This document shows, in pieces, positions 12,531 to 25,599 of a DNA stretch of 64,000 nucleotides (positions are counted from its first letter, which is position 1; every line of letters starts with the position of its first letter). This DNA comes from Purshia tridentata (lineage: Eukaryota; Streptophyta; Magnoliopsida; Rosales; Rosaceae). The stretch is taken from NCBI GenBank assembly GCA_003254885.1, contig QANT01004858.1, forward strand, positions 1 through 64,000. Direction: 5' to 3'. The position numbers and the translations under genes are program-made. The notes under the pieces are model-generated. The model made no database searches and was not told the DNA's origin. It was given only the letters and a program-made list of their open reading frames with translations.

Positions 12531-13255
12531 ACCATCTATCAGTAACTGTTACATTGCGGTAGAGTTTTTAGCCTATACGTCTTTCTCACTCCACTCTCAG
12601 TGTCTCAGAGCAATTACTTATTGGTCTCTGTTTCTGCCTCACGAGTCCCTCTTTGTCGATGGTTCTTACTTTTCTTCTCCTCTTTTAATTTCCATGGGAA
12701 GAAAATGAAAACCCATCTGTTTCAACTGTAATTATGCATATATTCCATGAAAGAAGAGCAACAGAGAGCTTTTAGTTCCACTGTTGAAGCCAGAATTGAA
12801 AAACCCTCTGTAAGGGTATAACTTCTATAACCTCTCTGATCTTCTCTTTCTCATTTTTTAATCAACCTTTCATAACCTATATATATATATACTCTGAAGA
12901 GTACTGAAGACCTTTTAATTGGTCCCCCCTCTTCTCAACTTTGATCAGTCAATGCCCTGTTGAGAAACATAATAATCCAGGTAGAACTTTTGGGTCCAGA
13001 GACAAGCTTTATGCTTGATTATTTATCTGTTACAAACAATATTTGTGCATTTAATTGATAGATGTATATAAATAATGCAATTATAGTGTATGCATATATG
13101 TGAGGGATAGACATGTTAATGCATACATATCATGTATATACATGTTTTAACATGTGATTTATGAGCCTTTAATGCATAATCTCAATATTCTAAGGCAAGT
13201 TCATGGCTTCCACGGCAGGGAGGATGTGATATTGCAGATGAGGGTGCAGGATGAT

Positions 13256-13392
13256 GGGACATGATGATGAGTTGAGATATCATGTTGACAGAAGAGAGAG
13301 AGCACAACCCGCCATTGGCTAAAGAGTCTTTGCTACTGTTGGGAGTGTGCCCTCTCTTCTTCTGTCATCATCACTCACATGATCATTCCCAT
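13256..13392 (+). ncRNA. MIR156: MIR156 precursor hairpin
   Basis: miR156 represses SQUAMOSA PROMOTER-BINDING-LIKE (SPL) transcripts and sets the juvenile-to-adult phase change. The mature 21-mer lies at 13285-13305 and begins TTGACAGAAGAGAG, ending GAGCAC. This is the miR156/157 sequence with the 5' extra U typical of some members. The opposite arm (13347-13369) contains GTGCCCTCTC then TTCTTCTGTCA. It pairs with the mature strand along its whole length apart from one A:C mismatch, one G:U pair and a single-base bulge. That is the bulge pattern of known MIR157-type precursors. The loop is about 40 bases. The lower stem extends through the GATGATGAG and TCATCATCACTC segments. Arm order and strand place the transcript on the plus strand. 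Confidence 0.9.
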
Positions 13393-15543
13393 CTCTAATG
13401 TTACCAGCACCGTCTGATCGATCCATCCGCATCTAACACAAAAATGTAAGATCTTCATCTAAGTGACATTGTTAGTTTATCACTTTATCACATCCATATA
13501 TAAGTTCCACATAAAATATATATATATATATATAGTTGCTAATGAAATGAGATCTATATATACCATTTTGAGTTCTCTATATGCAAAAATTTATCTTCCT
13601 GGTGGATCTGTAATTTCACTTTTATGGAGATCTTGTAAGTTTCTTTTAAAAGTAAACACAATAAAGAGGTAGCATTTTGAAGCATAAGGGTAACGGGATG
13701 TACAAAATATACTTCACTTTCCAAGATGCATGAGCAGAATTTGGTGATCTATTTACTTTCTGTCCTCAAGTATAAAATCACAGCTTACTGTCATCATCAG
13801 ACCAAACAACAAAAAAAGAAGCTTACTATGAAATGTCCTTTTCACTGCCGGCCCCTTGGGTATTGAATCATTTCTTTATAAAATATTTTCATGGTACATT
13901 CAAAAGTACATATATATCCCTTTTCCTGAAGCATTTGCAGAACCAACCAACTCCCCCTTATTTGTCTCTGTGTGTGTATAAAAAGGAATAAAAGAAGGGA
14001 ATCCCTTATTTTTGCTCAAATAATCAAGGTCAGTTTAAATTATTTTACATGGTGAATCACAGTCCATTAATTGCACATTGTGATCTTAATCTTGGTTACT
14101 ACTATGTTGCTGATAGTGTCATCCATTTTGAGAGGACACCATCTGTACAATATTAAAATGTTACACACAATACCTTTGAATCTTTGGTTGATGTACTGTG
14201 ACTGCCTAGCTTGTGAAGTGCTATAATATAAGAATCTGGCTTCATTATGAGGGACTTCAAGTTTGAAGAGAATCTTGCTTCATTGCGAACGAAGGTTGAA
14301 GCACCGATGGAAAGGGAAACCAGTATGACAGGAGAGGGAGACTTCAAGTGGGATATGTATCACAGAAAAAGGGTTTCTAGAACTCACTGAAATGTGGGAG
14401 AAAAGTAACCAGGTTGATTCGATCAAAAGATCTTTTTCTTAAGTTTTTTCAAGGAAGATATTTCGAATTCTCTTCTGTCATCAAGGGAGATTGAAACTGT
14501 TTAGAATATGCAACTAACAAGAAGGATAGGAGTGTTCTATATTCCTAGATAAAATGTCATCAATACTTACTCTATCTTGAACACTCCACTACCAAAAATC
14601 TCTTATTCTTCTGTGGAAGTCTTAGGGGAGCACTACATCTACTTTTTGCATTGTACCATCTAGAGTTCAAACAATCAATTAAGATACATACTAGACTACT
14701 AAAAGTACCCCATATGATAACAATAACTATAATTCAATTCTGATTTTAAGCCTTCACTTTCAACTTCGCAAGTAGTCTTGTCCAAATGGCTCTTGAAACT
14801 AATGTCAGTCTCAAACTTAAGTAGGTGGCATCCAACTAAAGACAAACCGACAGAGCCTTATTCTTGCCATTTTTGAAGCCTATCTCAAGCCCAGAGGGTG
14901 AGCAAGTTACAGAACACAATCAGACATTTACTCTAATGGGGGCTTCTAATTACACCCAATAAATTACTCAACACACACTCATGAAATTCCTAATTCTTCC
15001 TTGCCAAGGCCTCTCTGGCCTGAAGGGGAAAGAAAGACAATTTTGTAATTTTTTTTTTTTTTCTGAAAAATTGAATTGAAAAGAGGCAAAATAAGATTAT
15101 AAATTCTTAAGGGTGTGTGAGCAGATTTATGGGTGCACGGTGCACCCTACACTTTACATAGTACTCAGTATCTCAGAATTAGGAAAAGAATTGAAATACT
15201 ACCCAAAAAACAGAGAGGTATAAGGATAAAAAAATTCGTATTGTTTACAAATCATTCAACTCTTAAACCAGTCAGAGATCTTTCACAGGAAAACATGATT
15301 CCAAGAGATGTTACTTGAACGTGTCATTACAATTGAAATCTTCAAGCAAGCTTATTTTGTCCTGGATAAAGCAGAGACCGCACAGTTCAATATGTAGTTT
15401 TGAACTCAGGCCATGAACTCTAACAGTCTCCAATCTTCAAATTACAGGATAAAAAAAGCAGTAACAAAGGTAAAGAATAAAAGAATTCAACTATCTATAA
15501 AATCTGCAATCTGCATATTGCATGATAAACCATGATGCGTACT
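13393..15543. other. Intergenic, no gene seen
   Basis: AT-rich sequence lies between the microRNA and the lectin kinase. It holds a (TA)n run at about 13518-13535, a T-run at 15048-15062 and a small dyad GGGTGCACGGTGCACCC near 15130. Open frames such as 14153-14347 (minus) have no family resemblance. The last 100 bases or so are likely the 3' UTR of the kinase gene on the minus strand. Confidence 0.6.
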
Positions 15544-17589
15544 TCACTTAATAATAATCTCACACATAGAGCTGCAGGGGCTGCTGGAGTCTTCACAATC
15601 TGAAACAAGGTCATCAACAGACATAGGCAAGCCACAAGAGAAACTGAGACTCGGTTTAAACCTTGGCACAGCTACAGGTTCTGCCTCATTACTTAGGATT
15701 TGTAGAACTCTCCTCATTGTAGGCCTCTCTGCACTATCCGGGTTAGCACAACTTAAACCCACAAGCAACAGCTTCCTCATTTCTTCCTCTTCAAACTCCC
15801 CATTCAACCTCTTGTCAACTGCTTCAATAATCCTTCCTTCAGAATGCAGCCCCCAAACCCAATCAACCAAATTCACCATTCTGTTACTACCTGCTTCTCT
15901 CTCTATTGGCCTCCTCCCACAAGCCACTTCAAGGATAACCACACCATAGCTAAAAGTATCAGTCTTCTCAGTTGCTTTCCCATACTGAAGATACTCAGGT
16001 GCAAGGTATCCCATTGTTCCAGCTGTAAGAGTAGAGACAGGGCTCTTGTCATGATCCATGAGCTTTGCCAATCCAAAATCACCAAGCCTTGCATTAAAAT
16101 TTCCGTCCAGTAACACATTACCAGTCTTTATGTCTCTGTGAATCACTTGCTGTTCACATTCTTGATGCATATATGTCAAAACAGATGCCAAACCAACAGC
16201 AACATTTAGTCTATGGGGCCAATCTAACAAGGTCCCTTCTCCAGAATCATGGTAAAGCATCTTATCAAGACTCCCATTAGGCATGAAATCATAAACAAGA
16301 AGCAAGTCACCCTTCTCAGCACACCAACCTTGGAGATGAACCAAATTCTTGTGCCTCAAACAAGCTATAATAGACAACTCAGAAAGGAATTCGGTTTTAC
16401 CTTCATATGAATCCTTGGATCTTTTCACTGCAGCAATGGTCCCAGATGAGACAAAGAAGGCTTTGTAAACAGTCCCAAATGCTCCATGACCAATAATCCT
16501 ACTAGAATGAAACCCTCTTGTGGCTGACTTGAGCTCCTTGTAACTAAACGCTCTTGGCCCTGCTACAACCTCTGCTTTGAAGCTTTTCTGTCTTCTAATG
16601 TGCCTCCATTTCTTCAAAGAAATTAAGCCGAAAACCGCAAGAGTCACAAAAAAGAAGGCCGGCCCTGCAATCCCAAGGCCTAAACCAAGCCTTTTGTGAT
16701 GCTTGTTGGTCGAATTCGATACCGGAATACTCGGATTCACCATCGCATAAGTACCTGCAGTCACATTGTGAGGACGCAGTCTTGGTCTCGTAGGAAGAAA
16801 CCCAAATGTATGAAAGCTCCAATTCTCAATATGATGAAGCTCAGTACTTCCCTCAGTCGAAGCAGAAAAACCCACATACATAATCTCCTTGAGATACTCG
16901 GAGAGGTCAATATCCACACTCAAAGTCGCCTGTTCAGGCTTGAAACTCGAATAACTCAGATAGACTTTGAGCTTTTCTTGGTCGTTCTTGTAATCAATCC
17001 AAGCTGTGATCGAAGTCCCACTCTTCAATTCAACTTCTTGCAAGATTGGATCGGCGGTCTTGATTGAATTGAGGCTCTCAATGTCCAAACCAACATGGTT
17101 ATCATTGGGGTCGTTGAAATGCATGTCGAGCCGCGTATCGAACTCTATGGCGACGAACCTGTTCTTGGTCAGTTGGGACGAATTAACAAGACCCAGATAC
17201 CCTCCTGTGCTGCCGAGAGCCCTGTTGTCTGGGGATAGAAAAAACGACATGCCGTCGCCGAACGAGTTGGGATTGATATTGGTGATGGAGAAAGAGAACC
17301 TTGTGGAGAAAGAAGCTGTGATATTGGTTTCGGGGTCGAAGAACTTAATTGGGTTGTTGTAGATTACAGTGCCGGCGCTGGAGGAAGGGACGCTGAGCTC
17401 GCGGGTGAGGCCGACGACGCCGTTTCGGATGTGGGAGTCGCCGAGGAAAGTGAGGTTTCGGAAATTGAAAGTGGGGAAGTTGAAGCTCACGTTCTCGGCT
17501 GAGACTGAGACGAAGTGGGAGAGAATAAAGAAGACCAAGAAAACAAGAAGCTTTCTTGGAGACATCATGGAATGGGGACAAATAAGCAT
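15544..17589 (-). CDS. L-type lectin-domain receptor kinase, clade VIII
   Basis: A single-exon plasma-membrane receptor-like kinase of 681 residues. It has a signal peptide (hydrophobic core about 13-28, LLVFLVFFILSHFVSVSA) and a legume-lectin domain (about 34-264, with VAIEFDTRLD and NHVGLDIESL). A Pro/Thr/Ser-rich linker leads to a transmembrane helix (about 302-325) and a Ser/Thr kinase domain (about 361-632). Kinase landmarks are all present: glycine loop GHGAFGTVY (367-375), Lys389, HRD 484-486, DFG 504-506 and APEYLQYGKATEKTD. It is therefore predicted to be an active RD kinase. The best family match from memory is LecRK-VIII.1/VIII.2 of Arabidopsis, linked to defence elicitation by insect eggs and to yield signalling. 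Two in-frame ATGs at codons 8 and 9 (17568, 17565) lie nearer the signal peptide and may be the true start. The TDTFSYG stretch has Thr where most family members carry Val. Confidence 0.93.
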   Translation of the reverse strand: MLICPHSMMSPRKLLVFLVFFILSHFVSVSAENVSFNFPTFNFRNLTFLGDSHIRNGVVGLTRELSVPSSSAGTVIYNNPIKFFDPETNITASFSTRFSFSITNINPNSFGDGMSFFLSPDNRALGSTGGYLGLVNSSQLTKNRFVAIEFDTRLDMHFNDPNDNHVGLDIESLNSIKTADPILQEVELKSGTSITAWIDYKNDQEKLKVYLSYSSFKPEQATLSVDIDLSEYLKEIMYVGFSASTEGSTELHHIENWSFHTFGFLPTRPRLRPHNVTAGTYAMVNPSIPVSNSTNKHHKRLGLGLGIAGPAFFFVTLAVFGLISLKKWRHIRRQKSFKAEVVAGPRAFSYKELKSATRGFHSSRIIGHGAFGTVYKAFFVSSGTIAAVKRSKDSYEGKTEFLSELSIIACLRHKNLVHLQGWCAEKGDLLLVYDFMPNGSLDKMLYHDSGEGTLLDWPHRLNVAVGLASVLTYMHQECEQQVIHRDIKTGNVLLDGNFNARLGDFGLAKLMDHDKSPVSTLTAGTMGYLAPEYLQYGKATEKTDTFSYGVVILEVACGRRPIEREAGSNRMVNLVDWVWGLHSEGRIIEAVDKRLNGEFEEEEMRKLLLVGLSCANPDSAERPTMRRVLQILSNEAEPVAVPRFKPSLSFSCGLPMSVDDLVSDCEDSSSPCSSMCEIIIK

Positions 17590-20149
17590 TTCGTTTTGGG
17601 TTCGAAAGCAGAGGAGAGGTTGAAGAAGAAGAAGAAGAAGATAGTGAGTGAGAGAACATGCAGAGAGTTGTTAGAGGTTTTGAGAGGGAGTGAGGAAGAA
17701 AGTGGGGTTTAAACGGTTGAAGAAGAGGTGCGTGGTTTGGTCGGTTTGAAAGGAACGTTGGACTTTACAGAGAGGCTTTGCAACGGTTATTGTGAGGGGG
17801 TTTGGATAGTGGGAGGCTGGAAGTCTAAGAACGACGTCGTAATGGGAGCGGGCATCCTGGAATTTCATACATACTTTTCAGTTATGTTGGACTTGGTCAC
17901 ACTCATTTCTCTTCTCAATTATGTATTGTATTGTAAAGTTCGAGTCTCACAGTAATTTGAACAAAACAGAAAAAAAATAAAAATAAAAAATCAGTGAAAA
18001 CTTTACAGTAAATATTTAAACATTGTCATAATGCCAAAATGTTAATTTAAATTGTTAAATAAATACATTTGTGTACTTGTAATCATGGATAGTAGTAAAT
18101 AATAGTTGCTGTATTCACTTCAGGACCCAAAAAAAATAAATTATTGTTGTATGAGTGGCAGAGGTGTCTGAGTGTTTTCTTAGTTTTAGGCAAAATCACG
18201 TTCACATTGACTGGGAAGAGGCTATACCCATGTAAATTAAGTAATCGAAATGGGTCCCAGTTGGCACTGAAACTAAAAGTGAGATTTTGCCATTTTGGGC
18301 CCATGATTGGCCCTTTTCCTTACTTCTTTTTTCCTTCAACGTGAGGATGCGAAAATTCTACAATGAAGATGAGCGTTGGAATTAGAGTTGAGGAGTACTA
18401 AGATTTGATTTTGAAGAATTCAATAATGACAATAGGAGGCTGGAGGCCATGTGATCATTCATGAGTCCAAAATATGAGGACACGTCATGTAGCCGTTACA
18501 AAAGAATAAAGATACAATCATACCACTATTCTTTTAACATACTAAACTTTTAAATTCATTTTTCGTATTGGATATATACAATTTTTAATAATTGTTTTTT
18601 TTTTTTGCCAGCAATTTTTAATAAGAGTTGAACAAGTCAACATGAAATTGGATTTTTAAGCTGAAAAATAGAATCAGTATTCAGTTACGTCTAACCCAAG
18701 TTTAACCTTTGCACTCTCCACTAGCGGCAAACCTTACACATTTCACAGATACAAAAACTTGTGCATGAGCCCACATTCCATTATCTCATTATTAGAGAGA
18801 GGAAGTGTTGGTTTAGCGGCCTTAGTTACTAAAGCCCAAGTGGTCCAGCCCACGAGCCCACATTATTCCATTCTCTTACTTGGGTGACACGGAAGGGGCA
18901 GCGGTGAGCAGATAGGGTTCTTAATTGGTGGCTTAATTTGTTGCACCTCCAAATTTGTATTGAATTTAACCTCAAAAATAGGTCATATCGAATTATTCAC
19001 ACAAAAACCTAATGTGGGCTAGGATTGAATTTGAACATCATTAATGTTGTAGGTCCCATCTCACAATGAGAAGAGTCTACAACTTATGAGACTCACCTCA
19101 ATGTGAATAAGTCTAAGAGAAAATGCCCCATCGAAAACCAAACCCGAAATATATGGCTCATATCCATACTTGGACCTATTAGCGAATAGTTTTACTTGTG
19201 TGTGTCAATGGTAGACTTAGTATATTATTTTTGTTTGTTACATCAGGTGGAATTGAATTTTGCACCATGACTACATGAGCTAATCCCAAGGGCTAAACTT
19301 AGAACATTTTCAAGAGAATAAACATATTTAGTTCTTTGAATTTTATTTTTCTAACTTATGTGGCAATTTAAAGAGCCAAATTTCTTACTTTAAAATTGTG
19401 AATTCTAATAGACTCTTTAAAATTATTAATTTATTATCTTTTTATATATTTTTTATTTTAATATTGTTTGTTAAGATTATCTTTAGAAAGTAATATTTTA
19501 ATATTTGAAGGACCAACTTAACTCTTCAAAATTGAGGACCAGAGATAGTTAGAGTAAATTTTTTCTATACGACACATCAAATAGAACATAGAAAACTATT
19601 TGAAAAGTGTGTTGAAAACATCACACATTGTTAGAATGTCATAAAAGATTAAATTATTTTATTTCCTAAAAACTTCAAATTTAGAAAAAACGTTGTTGGC
19701 CTAGCTTCTGCTTTTTTTTTTTTCGAAGGAATTTACATATATTTTTCTATGTAGAAGCTTAAAGAAATATTTCTGATATATTTATAGCTACTTTTTTTAT
19801 CGTAATGTTCTAGTTATGAACGAAAATGAACGTCAAACAAATAAATCTAATATAATAGTACAGAACCCAAGTACTGTACAATACAAGGTCGAAGCCCAAT
19901 CACCGGAGTTGCCCCAGTAAGAGCTCAAAAGCCGAACGCACGAACCGTCTCCAAAACGACGCCAACCCATCCCGGATCCTCCGTCCTCTTTCCCAAACCC
20001 CTCTCTCCAAGTTCTACTCCAGTCTCTAGGGTTTATCTTCCCTTTCTTCAAATGCACCTCTAAACCGCTAAAACCCTAACCCTCCTATTCCAGACAAGGT
20101 TCTCTATCTTCGCACAATCTCATTCCTCACATCATATACAACGTATACA
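17590..20149. other. Intergenic between divergently transcribed LecRK and OEP80 genes
   Basis: The first few hundred bases are the promoter and leader of the lectin kinase on the minus strand. The last 150 or so bases (CT-rich, with CTAGGGTTTATC and AAACCCTAACCCTCC telobox-like motifs near 20028 and 20070) are the leader of OEP80. A GAGCCCACATT motif is duplicated at 18767 and 18856. Between 19300 and 19570 the sequence is very AT-rich and MITE-like, but I could not find matching ends. No gene is visible. Confidence 0.6.
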
Positions 20150-23100
20150 ATGCCGCCAAACGGCGACGTCCGGTTCACTACTTCTCCTTCTATCAAAGTC
20201 CCTCTTCCTGCTCCACAAACCCCGCACTTGGACCTTCGCTTCCTGCTCGCTCGAACCAGAAACTCGTTTGCTCAACTCATCGACTCGCTCAAGTCTCGCT
20301 CACAATTCCCTCCTTTAAAGTGGCCCCTGACTCGGTCCATCGAGTCAAACCGCTCCGGTTCGTTAATTCAAAACGGTCAGCCACACTTGTTGCCCATTCT
20401 CTGCTCGGCGTCGTTATCCCTGACTCAGTCCAATGAGTCGGCAAATTCTGAGTCGCGAAATCGGAACGCAGACCAAAATCACTCGGCAGGTAAGTCGCCG
20501 CTTCTATGTGCGGCGTCGCTGTCAGTGGCTCGGCCAGACGAGTCGACTCAGTCGACTAAGTCCGAGTTGCAGCTGCAGAAGGGCCACTCAGGGGGTCGAC
20601 ACGACGAGGAGAGGGTTTTGATAAGCGAAGTGCTGGTGAGGAACAAGGACGGCGAGGAGCTGGAGAGGAAGGACCTCGAACTGGAAGCGTTGGCGGCGCT
20701 CAAGGCGTGCCGAGCCAACTCGGCGCTGACAGTGCGCGAGGTCCAAGAAGACGTGCACAGGATCATTGATAGTGGATACTTCTGTTCCTGCATGCCCGTT
20801 GCCGTGGATACAAGGGACGGCATCAGATTGATCTTTCAGGTATACATATGCTTTGTCTTTTAATTGAATTGAGCGCTGCGCTTCTTGTTTATAATGGTAA
20901 TAAAAGTAGAACATGTTTCTTTGACTAAGAAAATATGTAATTTTTGATGGTGCAAGGTAAAACCAAACCAAGAATTCCAAGGGCTAGTGTGTGAAGGGGC
21001 AAATGTTCTGCCAGCTAAGTTCCTAAAGGATGCATTCTGTGATGGATATGGTAGGTTTTTCTTCGTTGTTCTGACTTTCTTATTGGTGCCTGTGAGTGCA
21101 TATGTATATCGCATGAAAGATCATTTGCTTTGTGTGCAACTTCTTAAACGTGCTCATAGGAGGTTCATATTGATTATGGATTTTGGTGTCAAGTTGTGCA
21201 GGAAAAATTATTAATCTAAAGCGTTTGAATGAAGTAATGTTTTCCATCAATGATTGGTACATGGATCGGGGACTTTTTGCCATGGTTGGTTCATCAGCTC
21301 TATCCAGTTTTCATTTTTTATTTTTTTACAAATTTTCAACATGTAGCAAGATGGACTTAATATTTTTAGCGCAGTAAAATGTAGAATTGTTCATTTGTTC
21401 TTCAACTTAGCCTTGCTTGTGTCAAGAGTGTTCATAATAGCGGACAATTGCTTTCCTGATTACATTATAGGTTTCAGCTGTTGAGATTCTTTCAGGGGGT
21501 ATTCTTAAGCTACAAGTTTCAGAAACCGAGGTCAATAATATCTCCATACGATTTCTTGACAGGAAAACGTAAGTTTCTGCCTTAATTGGGTTTGCATTTA
21601 CGGATTTTGCGTACACAGGTACAAATTAAAATTTTCTGAAAATAGTGGCAATGACGAGATTAATTGACTTATGTTTTATTGCACTTCTCAGGGGTGAGCC
21701 AACTATAGGGAAGACAAAGCCTGAAACGATACTTCGCCAACTTACAACCAAGAAGGGCCAGGTACTTTCCTGGACCCATTTCTTTTATAATCAAACAATA
21801 TTGTTCGTTATAGTTACTTGGGAGCAGTGTGATTTTACTTTTAAGGGATTTCCTTGATATTATATGCTGGCTTGCAGCTAAATGTCTTCTTTTCTTTCAT
21901 CTGTTGTCATCTATTTTTCTTCCTTATAGAAATGCACTAAATTTAGTGGTTATGTGTCGACTTTTAAGGGTTGCAACTTGGGATGATACCTATGTAGGTC
22001 TACAGTATGCATCAAGGGAAAAGAGATGTGGACACCGTATTGACTATGGGACTTATGGAAGATGTTAGCATTATACCCCAACCAGCAGGAGGTAATTAAG
22101 AAATTCAGTTTGAATATTCTTGTTCAGATAATTTTGTTTGAAATTATATTTTCAAAATGCTAAGTTGTTTTCATTTTTCATAATAGTCTGTCCCAAAGAA
22201 TGTTGCTGATGCGGAACCTGATGAAATTTTTTAAGTACCATTTACAAATAGAAACATTCTAGTTCTAAATATGCGTAAAAGTTCAACACAGCCTATCTCT
22301 ACTTGTGGAGATAGAGCATTTTTGAGCCTGGCAAGAAAATGATTTTGATTCTTTCCTCTCCAATTTTCTCTTGTTCCAAACTAGACGGTACATGGTACCC
22401 TCCTTTTCTTTTTTCACCATTTTTTGTGCATCCCAAACTTATTATAAATCATGCATAGAAATTAGACCCCATTACATTTGTGGACCTAACAGAAATTAAT
22501 TTAATATCACTTTCTGTTTTCTAGTGTTTAAGAATTTGATATGTTCCTTATGCTTTAATGATTTGTACATGATTGGTTGGAGATCATGCATGTGGTTGAA
22601 TGTGTTGTTTACTAAAAATTTTGCAAAATTGTAGATACTGGTAAGGTTGATATTGTAATGAATGTTGTGGAGCGGCCAAGTGGAGGTTTTTCTGCTGGTG
22701 GTGGCATATCAAGTGGGTAAGTCAATTAAATGGAACTAGTATAGTATGTATGAATAGACTTTTATGTAAATATGTAAGTTTTATGTTTTAAATTTTGTGG
22801 TGTAAAATGTTAACTTTTATTCTGTAATTGTAGAATTACAAGCGGCCCTCTATCAGGACTCATTGGAAGGTAATAACATCTTGCTGTTGCTGTTTTACAT
22901 CCTTCATCAATTTCTTTTCCCAGTTATCTGTTTGCATTAATGTATAACTTGTCACAATGTAGCTTTTCTGCATCTAAAGGAGCAAATGATGTGTTTTTTT
23001 AGACGCAAATTCATTTTGGGTTGGTTAGACTTCTCTGTGGCTTAGAACAGAAATGACTAGTTATCTATTTGTATGCCTTTATTGATTTGAACTGAAGGGT

Positions 23101-25599
23101 GTTATACTTTTTACACCATTTGCTTCTGTGGACAAAATATGACATAGGCAAGGGGTAGGGTAGCTATCTGAAACTTCTGATGTAGTAATATAAAATTAAA
23201 AAGTATAGATGTCGAGGGTACTAACTGTCCTGGTTGTTCTAACAATTGTGCTGCTGGATTTTTAACATATAAATCTCTTCTTGTATGAACACTCTGTTGT
23301 TTCATTCTTTGTCTTTCTAAGTATTTCTCTATACTTTTTAAATAATTTAGCATATAAAGTTGATCAAGATCTGGGTTCTGCAAGCATATTCATACAAATA
23401 GATGTGCATGTCATCTTGTGTTGTACTAGATTCTTAAGGCTTCATCATTACGCTTTACACATAATGTTTTGTTTGTATTGCAGCTTTGCATATTCTCATA
23501 GGAATCTCTTTGGAAGAAACCAAAAGTTCCATGTTTCCTTGGAGAGAGGCCAGATAGACTCAATATTTCGCATAAACTACTCGGATCCATGGATTGCAGG
23601 AGATGATATGCGGACATCAAGGACAATAATGGTTCAGGTAGTTTATTGTTTACTTGTGTCAAGTTCTGTTGTTTGACCTTTCTAACTACTTTAAATTTCT
23701 ACTGATGAGATGCCTGACCGATTCTTGTTCTGTTAGAATTCAAGAACTCCTGGAACACTTATCCATGGCAACCAACACGGTGAAAGCAACTTGACCATTG
23801 GTCGCATCACAGCTGGTATTGAATTCAGCCGACCAATAAGGCCAAAGTGGAGTGGAACTGCTGGGCTTATGTTTCATGTACTTGTGCTTTAATCATCGCT
23901 CCTGTAGTTGGTTGTTGTGTGTTTTGCTTGATGAGTTTTAACACTGGGTGGTGATTGTATGGTTAGAAGATCTATGTTCACTTGGTTATATTTTATTAAT
24001 ACTATTAACTCTCCATTATGGACTGCTGTTCCAGCATGCTGGTGCTCGTGATGAAAAAGGAAATCCTATTATCAAGGATTATTTCAGCAGCCCCCTAACT
24101 GCAAGGTACGCAAGTCTGAAATCATTTTGGTTTCCATGTCTTACTTTAGATTATGTCGTGGTCCATGCTTCTAATCTTCTGTTCTTTGTTTACCATTTTT
24201 GTTTTGTAGTGGCAATAGCCATGATGATATGCTGCTTGCTAAGTTTGAGAGTGTTTACACGGGTTCTGGTGACAATGGGTCTTCAATGGTTAGTCATCCA
24301 CAGTGTGTTCACAATTAAGATTCTCCCTTTTTTTTTTGCGGGGGTCTGAATTTTCCCTGTATCTTTGGTTGTCTTTTGCAGTTGGTATTCAACATGGAAC
24401 AGGGACTTCCTGTTTTGCCTGAGTGGTTGTCTTTCAACAGAATAAATGCGCGTGCTAGGAAAGACCTACAAATTGGCCCTGCTCGCCTTCTTTTAAGGTA
24501 TGGCCAATAGTTACTCATAAAACTAAATTGGCATCTTGGTAAACGTTTTCTTTTCTTGTCTGAGTATCATGGTGATATCTTTCTCCCAACTCTCTATTGT
24601 GCTTTTTGTATCTTTTGAAGTGTAGCAGTTGAAGCTCTCTTTGGTTTTGACTTGTTATTCTTTGCACTACTAGTTTGTCTGGTGGTCATGTGGTTGGTAA
24701 CTTCCCACCACATGAAGCATTTGCCATTGGTGGAACAAATAGTGTAAGAGGTTACGAAGAAGGTGCTGTGGGTTCTGGTAGATCTTACGGAGTTGGCTCT
24801 GGAGAAATTTCTTTCCCCATGGTATGTGGTGGAAACAGTTTTTTTTGTTTTTGTTTTTTATCGTCATCCTCTGCTGGGCATATCAAATCAGCATACCAAA
24901 TGAAGTTTCCTATTATCTTTACCATTCATTCAGAACATTTAGTGCTGTCTGTGATGGACTTCTTGAGTTAACACACAAATTCTTGTACTGATCTCTATTT
25001 TGTGAAAACTGTAAAACTGAAGAAAACTTTGGTGCATTGATCCATCAATATGTCCTGTCCTTTTGCAGTTGGGCCCAGTTGGAGGAGTTATTTTTGCTGA
25101 CTATGGCACGGATCTTGGATCAGCCCATACTGTGCCTGGTAGGTCCGTCTTGAGTTTAAGTTTACTGTTCAGTGCTTTTATTATTCTGTACTTTTGTGTT
25201 TTATTTTAGGGGTGGGGTGTCATGACGTTGTAGAAGGTGATGGTACAACACTATTGTTAAAAGTTGAATACTTACATGTTAAATGTGTGGCACGAACATG
25301 ATTCTTAAAGTTGATTACTTCCATGTCTGGCACTTGATATTTTTACATTTACGTAGCAGTAGTAATTATAGACCACCTTTAGTTGCCAATCACTGCTGTT
25401 TGAATCCTTGTAATTGGAAGTTTTGTTGATTGTATTTTGATTAGGTGATCCAGCGGGGGCTAGGCAGAAGCGTGGAAGTGGGCATGGATATGGGTTTGGC
25501 ATCAGATTGGACTCACCCTTGGGGCCTCTTCGTCTTGAATATGCATTTAACGATAAGCATACAAAGAGATTTCACTTTGGGGTTGGACACCGGAACTAG
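20150..25599 (+). CDS. OEP80: Outer envelope protein 80, chloroplastic (Omp85 family, Toc75-V)
   Basis: OEP80 is the essential Omp85-type beta-barrel protein of the plastid outer envelope, thought to insert other barrel proteins. Sixteen exons join in frame: 20150-20839, 20957-21050, 21202-21284, 21471-21568, 21692-21761, 21998-22091, 22635-22716, 22834-22869, 23484-23637, 23737-23877, 24035-24105, 24210-24288, 24382-24497, 24674-24821, 25069-25138 and 25445-25599. The protein has 726 residues, close to the about 732 of Arabidopsis. Residues about 1-150 form a Ser/Pro-rich N-terminal region. POTRA repeats follow ([40 protein letters not shown]). The barrel begins near [16 protein letters not shown]. 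The loop-6 signature is present ([18 protein letters not shown]), and the barrel ends in the final strand [10 protein letters not shown]. One exon is only 36 nt (22834-22869). All borders are GT/AG. Intact and confidently assigned. Confidence 0.94.

Noticed and set aside
19300-19570. Possible MITE upstream of OEP80
   Set aside because: Very AT-rich and suggestive, but I could not find matching inverted ends or a target duplication.
20548-20980. Two overlapping minus-strand frames
   Set aside because: They are opposite the GC-richer first exon of OEP80, whose plus-strand reading is clearly the real one.
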